Made by a program: the position numbers and the translations under genes. A DNA stretch of 58,362 bases from a virus: positions 1 to 58,362 of the IMG/VR virus record IMGVR_UViG_3300047469_000377; one strand, given 5' to 3'. Position 1 is the first letter of the stretch, and every line of letters starts with the position of its first letter. Positions 15,749 to 21,965 of the stretch are shown piece after piece. The notes under the pieces are model-generated. The model was not told the origin of the DNA. It ran no database searches and saw only the letters and a list, made by a program, of their open reading frames with translations.

Positions 15749-16126
15749 TCAGCCCGCCGAGAACTTGCGGGCCAGCTCGTTGAACAGAGCGCGCTGTTGC
15801 TCTTCCGAGGCCTGGAGCACGTCCGCGATGTAGTCCCTAACTTCAGGCGCGGCATCCCGCGTCAGCGGCTCGTTGACGGCCACCGCGGCCCGGCGGAGGC
15901 CCTCGGGTATCGCGTTCCCCGTCCGCTCTGAAAAGCCGAGAAGGGCGAGGTAGCCGATCGTATTGGTCCCTGCCAGCGCGCGACTGACGGTCCACCTGGT
16001 CACGCCGAGGGCGTCAGCTGCTTGCTGATGGTTCCAGCCTTCTTGGGCCATCACCGACTTCAGGTAGCGGCTGATCTCTTCCCGGTATTGCGCGACGGCG
16101 CTGGATTTCGTGGCGGGTGCGGTCAT
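15749..16126 (-). CDS. Xre-family repressor (CI-like)
   Basis: The 125-residue protein has an HTH at about 33-53 (NHQQAADALGVTRWTVSRAL) in a Xre/lambda-type helical domain and a helical C-terminal part (SEEQQRALFNELARKFSAG). There is no peptidase domain, so it is not of the self-cleaving LexA type. I start at the ATG at 16126 because CATAAT lies 7 bases upstream in the -10 position; the longer frame runs over operators. Position opposite a Cro-like gene across shared operators identifies it as the likely immunity repressor. Confidence 0.8.
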   Translation of the reverse strand: MTAPATKSSAVAQYREEISRYLKSVMAQEGWNHQQAADALGVTRWTVSRALAGTNTIGYLALLGFSERTGNAIPEGLRRAAVAVNEPLTRDAAPEVRDYIADVLQASEEQQRALFNELARKFSAG

Positions 16127-16139
16127 GGCCAGCATTATG
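16127..16139 (-). promoter_or_regulatory. Repressor promoter (PRM-like), -10 adjacent to ATG
   Basis: CATAAT (16139-16134 on the minus strand, 5 of 6 matches to TATAAT) ends 7 bases before the repressor ATG, so transcription would begin at or next to the start codon. No good -35 is present; instead GTGCAC-type sites at 16164-16185 lie just upstream, as in promoters activated by their own repressor. Confidence 0.55.
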
Positions 16140-16171
16140 GCAAACCCAGGCCCAAGCTGCGCTGTGCAGCT

Positions 16172-16185
16172 GTGCACAAGTGCAT
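16172..16185. promoter_or_regulatory. Imperfect operator GTGCACAAGTGCAT
   Basis: A diverged copy of the operator; it keeps the GTGCAC left half and a GTGCA right half (with CAT instead of CAC). A further GTGCAGCTGTGCAC arrangement overlaps it at 16164-16177. A weaker site next to a perfect one (16197-16210) is the usual arrangement for graded repressor/Cro occupancy. Confidence 0.65.
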
Positions 16186-16187
16186 CA

Positions 16188-16215
16188 TTGACAAAGGTGC
16201 ACGCGTGCACATACT
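16188..16215 (+). promoter_or_regulatory. Rightward switch promoter (PR-like)
   Basis: Consensus TTGACA (16188-16193), a 16-base spacer, then CATACT (16210-16215). The perfect palindrome at 16197-16210 fills the spacer. The cro-like ATG at 16222 is only 7 bases past the -10, so the mRNA should start on the AUG. Confidence 0.75.
16197..16210. promoter_or_regulatory. Operator palindrome GTGCACGCGTGCAC (copy 3)
   Basis: Identical to the two copies at the left promoter; occupies the -35/-10 spacer of the rightward promoter, so bound repressor would exclude RNA polymerase. Confidence 0.85.
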
Positions 16216-16221
16216 GCGCTC

Positions 16222-16446
16222 ATGCACAGTTCCTCGCCCTCCGAAGCGGTCGTCGCTCCCGAAGTCATCGAGTTGGAGGCCTTCGCGGCTGACAACGGCG
16301 TGCCGATGCCGGAAGCGCTGGCCCATGCGGGCGTCGCCAAGACGACCTATTGGCGCTGGCGTCATGCTGGAACCGAGCCTCACACGCCGACCCTCAGAAA
16401 ACTGAAGTCGTCGATCAGCGTGCTCAGCGAGGCGAGGGCGTCGTGA
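16222..16446 (+). CDS. Cro-like HTH protein
   Basis: The 74-residue protein has an HTH-like segment at about 30-48 (PEALAHAGVAKTTYWRWRHA) and a basic C-terminal helix. It is divergent from the Xre repressor and shares the operator region with it. The promoter spacing suggests a leaderless mRNA with no ribosome-binding site. The role as a Cro-type antagonist is inferred from size and position. Confidence 0.75.
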   Translation: MHSSSPSEAVVAPEVIELEAFAADNGVPMPEALAHAGVAKTTYWRWRHAGTEPHTPTLRKLKSSISVLSEARAS

Positions 16447-16447
16447 G

Positions 16448-16909
16448 CTATCGCACGGGGTTCTCGCATCGCTCGGTGCAAACCGCGCACCGGGCCCGAA
16501 CCGCCAGCGGGATCTCGAACGCCGCCATCGCTGGCGCTGCGCCAATCCCTGTTGCGAACAGCTTGGCTGCGGCGGCACACAGCGGCGATCCGATCGGCGC
16601 CAAGCTGTCCAGCACGCGCGAGATCTTGAAATACACCGCGCGGCGCCGGTGCCGATCGGCAGCTGGCGAAACCGGGGCCGGCCAGCGATCGACGCTGCTG
16701 TTCAGCGCTGCCTGCACGCGCCCATGCAGCGCCGCGACCGGCGATGAAACGCCGTCCGCGCGCGCCGAACCACTTGAAGTCTCCTGTGATGGAGATTGCT
16801 TGCTGTCGCGTGCCCCGCCCCCGGGGTCGCTCCGCACACCGTACATCACATATCTGACGTCTATCGCGCGTCTTGGCATTACCACCCCCATGGGTAGCAA
16901 TGCGGTCAC
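16448..16909 (-). CDS. Doubtful ORF convergent with the Cro-like gene
   Basis: A 153-codon frame that ends with a small Cys motif (ARCAVCTERCENPVR). The last 90 codons show strong G/C preference at third positions, as in the genuine genes, but the first 60 do not, so the true start is probably downstream of 16790 or the frame is a remnant. No ribosome-binding site or family is recognised. The opposite strand is also open across here, so this is the least certain gene-sized call in the window. Confidence 0.35.
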   Translation of the reverse strand: MTALLPMGVVMPRRAIDVRYVMYGVRSDPGGGARDSKQSPSQETSSGSARADGVSSPVAALHGRVQAALNSSVDRWPAPVSPAADRHRRRAVYFKISRVLDSLAPIGSPLCAAAAKLFATGIGAAPAMAAFEIPLAVRARCAVCTERCENPVR

Positions 16910-16924
16910 GGCGCAGCTTTGGCG

Positions 16925-17173
16925 TCAAGTGGGTGGTAAGGAAAACATTAACTCCCGCGCGAGTCGGTCGACCCATTCGGCCTCGGCGGTGAGCGCTTCG
17001 CGCGAGGCCTCGTCCGCGCTTCCCTGCGCGATGAAGGCCGCAGCCGTGCGCTGTAGCGATGCGGCGAAGTGGTCGCGTTGGGCGGGGCCCAGCGTGTCCG
17101 CGAAGGCAGTCGTGATGATCCCGATCGCCCAAAATCCTGGGCCCGGGGTAGGCGTCTCTAAAGCTTCGTTCAT
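16925..17173 (-). CDS. Hypothetical protein, 82 aa
   Basis: A plausible small soluble protein: GFWAIGIITTAFADTLGPAQ, then a helical Ala/Arg/Glu-rich part (SADEASREALTAEAEWVDRL). It lies on the minus strand just upstream of the switch region, separated from the next minus gene by 135 bases that contain a perfect inverted repeat. No family is recognised. It could be read together with the 17309-17572 gene. Confidence 0.6.
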   Translation of the reverse strand: MNEALETPTPGPGFWAIGIITTAFADTLGPAQRDHFAASLQRTAAAFIAQGSADEASREALTAEAEWVDRLARELMFSLPPT

Positions 17174-17226
17174 GCCCGTTGTCTATCGCAACGGCCACGC
17201 TTCTACGCGCGGGAAGAATGGTTACC

Positions 17227-17252
17227 GCATGCGACACTATGTCGTCGCATGC
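17227..17252. repeat. Perfect 9-bp inverted repeat
   Basis: GCATGCGAC (17227-17235) and GTCGCATGC (17244-17252) are separated by 8 bases. The element lies 54 bases upstream of the 16925-17173 start, between two leftward genes. No T-run follows, so an operator or RNA hairpin is more likely than a terminator. Confidence 0.7.
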
Positions 17253-17308
17253 CGGTTGCGCGGCGCGGAAATACCCGCCGCCACAAGGCTTTCGCGCCAC
17301 CTGGGCGG

Positions 17309-17572
17309 TCATCGGATTGCCGGATCCACCGAGGGCAGCAGGATTGCCTGGGCCAGGTCGAGCCAGTCTCCCCGCGCAAGCACCTCGCGGATCTCATTGA
17401 TCGTCGACGCCGTCGCCTCATCCAGCGGAACGGTCGTCGACAAGAGCGGTCGGTTCCCCAAGAGCCGGCCGCTCGCCTCCCGCCCAAGCGGGCGCCCCCC
17501 GGTAACTGGCCCCGGCGTCGAGGCTTCGGCTTCCGCCGTCGGGGCCGTCCTTTCCGGTCGCTCGCTGTCCAT
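17309..17572 (-). CDS. Hypothetical protein, 87 aa
   Basis: The N-terminal 45 residues are Pro/Glu/Gly-rich and probably disordered (ERPERTAPTAEAEASTPGPV). The C-terminal part (LDEATASTINEIREVLARGD, then WLDLAQAILLP) should be helical. Third-position G/C bias supports coding on this strand rather than on the opposite one. It is divergent from the rightward operon starting at 17663. Confidence 0.6.
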   Translation of the reverse strand: MDSERPERTAPTAEAEASTPGPVTGGRPLGREASGRLLGNRPLLSTTVPLDEATASTINEIREVLARGDWLDLAQAILLPSVDPAIR

Positions 17573-17580
17573 GGCCGTCC

Positions 17581-17655
17581 GTCCTCACTCAACTGAGGAC
17601 ATCCTGCGGCATCGGGTCGCACCGCGCGCCCCAAATGTCAGAACTCAAATTGGGG
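17581..17655. promoter_or_regulatory. Inverted repeats in the divergent control region
   Basis: Between the leftward 17309-17572 gene and the rightward 17663 gene lie two palindromic elements: GTCCTCA/TGAGGAC (17581-17587 and 17594-17600, 6-base loop) and CCCCAA/TTGGGG (17629-17634 and 17650-17655). They differ from the GTGCAC operators, so a second regulator may act here. I see no convincing -35/-10 pair. Confidence 0.5.
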
Positions 17656-17662
17656 ACGTCGC

Positions 17663-18148
17663 ATGAGCGGCTTCAAACCCTACAAGCCGCGCCAGCCGGG
17701 CACGATCTACAAGGTCATCGAGACCGCGTTCGATCAGGCCGGCGGCCTCGACGTGGTCGCCGACCTGATCGATGAGACGCGGGACTGGTGCTACTCGGCC
17801 GCCGATCCGAACCGCGAGCGTCGCCAAGCCGCCTCCCTGACCTACTCCCACGTTCGCACCATGACGCGGGCGGGCCTGGGCGTCGTGGCCTTCGCCGAGG
17901 AACTGGCCACCCTGGCCGGCGGCGTCTTCATGCCGCTGAACATCGCCATCACCGATCCCGAGCTGCAGGGCGCCCTGGCCAAGTACTCGCTGGAGAGCGG
18001 CCAGGCGATCGCCGAGATCATCAACCGCGCCGCCGATGGCAAGTTCGATGCGCCGGACGCCACGGCGGCCCTCCCCGAGATCGATGACGCCCTGCGCGCC
18101 CTGATGGTGGTGCGGGCCTTCGCCGTGCGCGTCGCCGGGTCCGGCTGA
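17663..18148 (+). CDS. Possible CII/CP76-type regulator
   Basis: The first gene of the rightward operon, 161 residues, starting MSGFKPYKPRQPGTIYKVIE. The stretch IYKVIETAFDQAGGLDVVAD followed by LIDETRDWCYSAADPNRERR recalls the phage regulatory protein CII (CP76) family, which has an HTH with a 'stepwise helices plus Asn-Pro' pattern. The rest is helical (QAASLTYSHVRTMTRAG). The position just downstream of the switch also fits an early regulator, but similarity is weak by eye. Confidence 0.55.
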   Translation: MSGFKPYKPRQPGTIYKVIETAFDQAGGLDVVADLIDETRDWCYSAADPNRERRQAASLTYSHVRTMTRAGLGVVAFAEELATLAGGVFMPLNIAITDPELQGALAKYSLESGQAIAEIINRAADGKFDAPDATAALPEIDDALRALMVVRAFAVRVAGSG

Positions 18149-18217
18149 CGCCGCACAAAACACGGTTCGGCGACAACGTGAGAGCGCCGGGGTTCAGTTT
18201 CATCGGGAGGGGCATTC

Positions 18218-18484
18218 ATGTCCGACGACAACGCACATGCCGACGTCCTCAACAGCACGGCCCAGGGCCAGCTGAAGAGCGTCATCGAACGCATCGAACG
18301 CCTCGAGGTCGAGAAGGCCGAGATCTCCGAGCAGATCAAGGAAGTCTACAACGAGGCCAAGGGCAACGGCTTCGACGTCAAGGTCCTGCGCAAGGTGGTG
18401 CGGATCCTGAAGCAGGATCGCGCCAAGCGTCAGGAAGAGGATGCCATCCTCGACCTCTACCTCTCCGCCGTCGGTGCGGTCTGA
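18218..18484 (+). CDS. gapR: GapR-like (DUF2312/UPF0335) DNA-binding protein
   Basis: The 88-residue protein is a near-canonical DUF2312 member: DVLNSTAQGQLKSVIERIER, then a coiled coil VEKAEISEQIKEVYNEAKG, FDVKVLRKVVRILKQDRAKR and EEDAILDLYLSAVG. Caulobacter GapR is an essential nucleoid-associated protein that encircles overtwisted DNA ahead of replication and transcription and stimulates topoisomerases. Length and key basic residues match the host protein along its whole length. It is the second gene of the replication operon, consistent with a role in coping with fork-generated supercoils in phage DNA, or in altering host nucleoid organisation. The 18149-18217 gap contains no other gene. 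Confidence 0.92.
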   Translation: MSDDNAHADVLNSTAQGQLKSVIERIERLEVEKAEISEQIKEVYNEAKGNGFDVKVLRKVVRILKQDRAKRQEEDAILDLYLSAVGAV

Positions 18485-18774
18485 TGGCGCTTGGCTATAT
18501 CGACGTCGCGCCGGATTTCCTGGACGCCTTCCTCGCCGCCCTCCCGCCGACCATCAAGATCGTCGGCACCATGTCGAGCAACGTCTTTGCCGTGCCCTCG
18601 TGCCGGTTCTCGATCGACGTTGTCGGCCATGCCGCGCCGTGGGGTCGATGGACGTGCGAGATCAGCACGACGCTGACCGCCAAGACCTTCGCGTTCAAGC
18701 CGCCGCAAGGCGTCTGGTCCGCCGACCTGCCCAATGAGCCTGAGTTCGCAGGCGGCAATCGGGGGGAGGGCTGA
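18484..18774 (+). CDS. Hypothetical protein, 96 aa
   Basis: Coupled to gapR by TGATG. Beta-rich: TIKIVGTMSSNVFAVPSCRF, then WTCEISTTLTAKTFAFKPPQ. The C-terminus EFAGGNRGEG is probably flexible. No family is recognised. Confidence 0.7.
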   Translation: MALGYIDVAPDFLDAFLAALPPTIKIVGTMSSNVFAVPSCRFSIDVVGHAAPWGRWTCEISTTLTAKTFAFKPPQGVWSADLPNEPEFAGGNRGEG

Positions 18775-18776
18775 CC

Positions 18777-19223
18777 ATGGCCGTCCGCCTGAAGGACCTC
18801 CCCGCCAAGATCCAGGCGCTGGCGCTTGCCGCAGGCGTGAAGCCCGACAAGCCGAAGTCGAAGTTCGGGAACAAGCCGATCACCGTCGATGGTGTCTGGT
18901 TCCAATCGACCAAGGAAGCCCAGCGGGTTCAGTCGCTCAAGCAGCTGGAGCGGGCCGGGGTGATCAAGGACCTGACGCTGCAGCGACCGTTTCCGATCGT
19001 GGTGACCAACAAGATCACCGGCGTCGAGACGACCGTCGGCGTCTACAAGGCCGACGCCGACTACGTGATCGTTGATCCCCGCCGCGCGCCGATCATCGGG
19101 CGCAAGGCCGGCGACTGGATCGTCGAGGACGTGAAGTCCGAGGCTACGGCCGGCGGCGAGGCCTATCGCCTCCGCAAGAAGCTGGTCGCGGCAATCCACG
19201 GCGTCGAAGTGGTGGAGGTCTGA
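18777..19223 (+). CDS. DUF1064 PD-(D/E)XK-type nuclease
   Basis: The 148-residue protein follows the DUF1064 pattern: KFGNKPITVDGVWFQSTKEA (E47), then LKQLERAGVIKDLTLQRPFP, KADADYVIVD (D93/D95) and WIVEDVKSEAT (E117-D-V-K120), then YRLRKKL. This is the restriction-endonuclease-like fold with the acidic-Lys catalytic core. Phage members are thought to act as junction or flap-type nucleases in recombination or replication; the precise substrate is unknown. Located three bases after the preceding stop in the replication operon. Confidence 0.85.
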   Translation: MAVRLKDLPAKIQALALAAGVKPDKPKSKFGNKPITVDGVWFQSTKEAQRVQSLKQLERAGVIKDLTLQRPFPIVVTNKITGVETTVGVYKADADYVIVDPRRAPIIGRKAGDWIVEDVKSEATAGGEAYRLRKKLVAAIHGVEVVEV

Positions 19224-19224
19224 G

Positions 19225-20136
19225 ATGGCCGTGTCCGCCGAGCTCAACGCCCAGGCCGCGATGTTGCGCAGCCAGGGCCTGACCTATCCCCAGATCGGCG
19301 CCGCGATCGGTCTGCACCACGACCAGGTGCGCCGCACGCTGCGCAGCGGGCCCAGCCCGGCCAGCTGGTGGACGCCGGAGCGCGACGCCGAGGCGGCACG
19401 CCTCTACCAGGCCGGCGAGACCCTGTCCGACGTCGCGGCGCAGATGGCGGCGCCCAGCAAGAGCGCGGTGATGTGCCGTCTCCGCCGGCTCGGCGTGGTG
19501 AGGTCCGAAGAGATCAACGTGGCGAACCGCGCCAGCAGCGGCCACCGAGCCGCGGCACGCACCAATGGCGGCAAGTCGTCCGACCTGGCGTGGTGGACCC
19601 CGGCGCGCGACGCCGAGGCCGCGCGGCTGCTGCTGTCAGGCATGGCTTTCGCCGTGATCGCACGGACCCTCGGCGCGACCAGCAAAAACGCGGTTATCGG
19701 TCGCATGCACCGGCTCGGCGTCAAGCGGCCGAAAGCGAGCCCGCCCGTCGCGATCGCCCCCGTCGTGCGGATCGCCGCGCCGCGCCCCGCGCCGACCCCG
19801 CGCCCCGCGCCGACCCCGCGCCCCGCGCCGACGGCGACCCCGAAGCCGAGCAGCTGGCGCGAGCCGGTGGTCAAGCTGGTCAGCGATCGCCCCGCGCTGG
19901 CCGTGGCCGCCGCCTTCGCGCCGCCGAACCCGAAGCCGTTCGAAGAGCGCCTCCGCTCGCAGTGCGCCTGGCCCATCGATCAGGTCGACGGGTCGATGCT
20001 GGCCTGCTGCGAGCCGATCAGCGGCCAACGGTGGTGCGCCCATCACACGGTGATCGGCTCGCGCCCGGCGCGGACGCCGAAAAAAACGCCGTTCCAGCGC
20101 CGGGCCGGCGGTTTCGACTTCCGGAGGCTGGCGTAA
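19225..20136 (+). CDS. GcrA-like regulator with three HTH units
   Basis: The 303-residue protein is a GcrA-family regulator with an expanded N-terminus. An HTH-like unit at 11-40 (AMLRSQGLTYPQIGAAIGLH) precedes two GcrA-type units beginning WWTP at 48-91 and 123-166 (ATSKNAVIGRMHRLGVKRP). A repeated Pro-Ala linker (RPAPTPRPAPTP, about 187-203) follows, then a Cys/His domain QCAWPI (C247) ... ACC (C261-262) ... WCAHH (C271, H273). Host GcrA has one HTH and a C-terminal domain that contacts sigma-70, and it favours GANTC-methylated promoters. Function on phage or host promoters is inferred. Confidence 0.85.
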   Translation: MAVSAELNAQAAMLRSQGLTYPQIGAAIGLHHDQVRRTLRSGPSPASWWTPERDAEAARLYQAGETLSDVAAQMAAPSKSAVMCRLRRLGVVRSEEINVANRASSGHRAAARTNGGKSSDLAWWTPARDAEAARLLLSGMAFAVIARTLGATSKNAVIGRMHRLGVKRPKASPPVAIAPVVRIAAPRPAPTPRPAPTPRPAPTATPKPSSWREPVVKLVSDRPALAVAAAFAPPNPKPFEERLRSQCAWPIDQVDGSMLACCEPISGQRWCAHHTVIGSRPARTPKKTPFQRRAGGFDFRRLA

Positions 20137-20837
20137 TGGTCACGTCCCGCAACCCGGAACGCGCGGCCGCGGCCCAGAAGCTGCGGGCCCAAGGGCTTAC
20201 GATCGAGGCGATCGGCGATCGGCTGACCCTTAGCACCAGCGCGGTGCGCCGACACATCGGGGGCATCTCCACCCCGCGCGGCGGCACACCCTGGGACGAC
20301 GTCCGGGTCGAGTTGCTGAAGAAGCTATGGCGCGAAGGTTTCAGCGGATCTCAGGCGGCCAAGATGATCGGCGGCGTGTCCCGCTGCGCCGTCATCGCCA
20401 AGGTCCATCGCCTCGGTCTCACCCGCAGCGCCGATCTCAACTCGGCCCAGCATGGCCGCGCCGGCAATTCGCCGGGCGCCAAGGCGGCACGGAAGACGCT
20501 GTCGACTCCGCGTCCCACTCAGCCGGCCCCGCGCCGGGTTCCGGCGGCGGCGGCGACCGAGGCGTCGACGGCGCTGCGGCCCGGCCCGACCTTGGCGCCT
20601 GCCCCCATCGAGTTGGCGCCGAGCCCGCTGTCGGTGAACGCACTGCCCTTCATGGAGCGGGGGGCCAAGCAGTGCGCCTGGCCGATCGAGATCGACGGCG
20701 AGATGAAGGCCTGCTGTGACCCCGTGGTCAGCAAGGGCTGGTGCGCCGTTCACTTGAAGCGCGGAACGGTGCCGACCCCGCCGCGCATGAAGGACACCCA
20801 CGCCTGGGCGAAGAACACCGCGAGGCGGTTCGCATGA
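20136..20837 (+). CDS. Second GcrA-like regulator
   Basis: Starts on the last base of the preceding stop (TAATG). In 233 residues, an extra HTH (8-40, LRAQGLTIEAIGDRLTLSTS) precedes a canonical GcrA domain at 51-95: WDDVRVELLKKLWREGFSGS, then AAKMIGGVSRCAVIAKVHRL. The linker is Pro/Ala-rich, followed by QCAWPI (C190), KACC (C203-204) and WCAVH (C213, H216). This copy is closer to host GcrA than its neighbour. Both have an identical layout, so a local duplication followed by divergence is likely. Confidence 0.87.
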   Translation: MVTSRNPERAAAAQKLRAQGLTIEAIGDRLTLSTSAVRRHIGGISTPRGGTPWDDVRVELLKKLWREGFSGSQAAKMIGGVSRCAVIAKVHRLGLTRSADLNSAQHGRAGNSPGAKAARKTLSTPRPTQPAPRRVPAAAATEASTALRPGPTLAPAPIELAPSPLSVNALPFMERGAKQCAWPIEIDGEMKACCDPVVSKGWCAVHLKRGTVPTPPRMKDTHAWAKNTARRFA

Positions 20838-21127
20838 ATCGCCGCGAGACCTTCGTCGTCAACAAGATCGACGGTGACGCCGAGCGCGCCGCCCGCAAGG
20901 GCGCGATGCGGGAGATCGCCCTGGACGCCGTCGCCGGCGCGATGCGCGAGTTCGTCGATCCCAACGACCGCAGCGAACTGGCCCGCGAGCTCTGCAGCGC
21001 CTCGGCCATCACCGCTGTGTCAGCCTGTGGCGCGACCTCGACGGCCAGTCACCTGGCCAAGCTGTCCGGCCAGGTGTTCCGCGCCGGTGACGACGTGACC
21101 CTGCAGCAGAAGAGGAGGGGGCGTTGA
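20834..21127 (+). CDS. Hypothetical protein, 97 aa
   Basis: ATGA overlap with the GcrA-like gene. A charged helical protein (MNRRETFVVNKIDGDAERAA) with Ala/Ser-rich C-terminal half (ASAITAVSACGATSTASHLA) and a basic end. The last codons contain the AGGAGG site for the following gene. No family is recognised. Confidence 0.65.
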   Translation: MNRRETFVVNKIDGDAERAARKGAMREIALDAVAGAMREFVDPNDRSELARELCSASAITAVSACGATSTASHLAKLSGQVFRAGDDVTLQQKRRGR

Positions 21128-21693
21128 GAGATCTCATCAACTTCGCCCGTCGCGACGTCGCCAATTACCTCGCGACCCAGCACGGCGACGCGCCCGACGC
21201 CAGCAAGGCCGAGGTCATGGTCGCCGCTGCTGAAATGGTCATCGGCCTGCCGTACGAGATGGGCGGCAACGGCTGGCTCAACTCGATCGACGGTTACGGG
21301 TTCATCCGCTGGTGCGTCCGCGCCGCCGAGGCATGGGTCCCCCGCCTCGGTCTCCGCTTCCACCGCGAGATCGCTTGTGCGTCGGTCTCCCGCAGCAAGT
21401 TCGCCAGCCTGACCGGAGAGCCGGACGCCGACCAGATCCTGCCCTACATCGAGGCGTGGGGCCTGCAGCGGGTCAACGAGATCCATCCGATCAAGACCCA
21501 GCCGGGCGACATCGTGCTCTCGCTGGGTAACGGTCCCGGCGCCGTGATCGTCATGCAGGGCAGCGACCATCCCGAGGGCGAACTGGTCGCCGGGATCTGG
21601 TGTCAGAGCAGCCCCCAGATCCGGGCCGATGCCGGAGTGGGCCGCAGCCGGGTCCGCGTCTATCGCTGGCCGTCGGCCAGGGCGGTGGTCTGA
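21124..21693 (+). CDS. NlpC/P60-like fold, catalytic Cys apparently lost
   Basis: A TTG at 21124 is the start, chosen because AGGAGGGGGCG sits immediately upstream; 189 residues. The segment YEMGGNGW, then SIDGYGFIRW (55-64), followed by TQPGDIVLS (125-133) has the layout of NlpC/P60 papain-like domains, where DCSG(F) carries the nucleophilic Cys and PGD(I/L) follows. Here the DC-S-G is DGYG, so the nucleophile is Gly57. Without the Cys it is unlikely to cleave peptidoglycan. It may bind cell wall or amide substrates, or be non-enzymatic. The early-operon location also argues against an endolysin. Confidence 0.55.
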   Translation: MRDLINFARRDVANYLATQHGDAPDASKAEVMVAAAEMVIGLPYEMGGNGWLNSIDGYGFIRWCVRAAEAWVPRLGLRFHREIACASVSRSKFASLTGEPDADQILPYIEAWGLQRVNEIHPIKTQPGDIVLSLGNGPGAVIVMQGSDHPEGELVAGIWCQSSPQIRADAGVGRSRVRVYRWPSARAVV

Positions 21694-21965
21694 TGGCCGA
21701 GGCGACCAAGCCCATCGACACCGTGACGGTGCACCGTACGGCGATCGCTGAGATTTTCGCAGAGGCTGACCGCCGTGCGAACGCAGGCGAGCCCAACGGG
21801 ACGCCGGCCCAGTTCGAGGGCGAGAGCGATTCCGCGTTCCACCTCCGCGCCGCCGACACCTTCATCCACATCGCCTGCGAACACGCTGCAGGCGGGCCCT
21901 GGTTCCCCGGCATCACGGGCCTGCACGCGAAACAGCGTTCTGAAGCGGCGGAGCCCGTGCTGTGA
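21693..21965 (+). CDS. Hypothetical protein, 90 aa
   Basis: Starts ATG at 21693, coupled to the preceding stop (TGATG). Mostly helical with polar residues (AIAEIFAEADRRANAGEPNG, FHLRAADTFIHIACEHAAGG). No recognised family. The stop overlaps the GTG start of the cytosine methyltransferase. Confidence 0.65.
   Translation: MAEATKPIDTVTVHRTAIAEIFAEADRRANAGEPNGTPAQFEGESDSAFHLRAADTFIHIACEHAAGGPWFPGITGLHAKQRSEAAEPVL

Noticed and set aside
16380-17312. Minus-strand frame (310 codons) over the same interval
   Set aside because: Another frame of the same DNA; the 16925-17173 and 16448-16909 frames have better features and the same strand cannot code all of them.
16350-17666. Long plus-strand frame (438 codons) between the Cro-like and right-operon genes
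   Set aside because: Overlaps three minus-strand genes with better codon-position bias; translation is low-complexity with no family.
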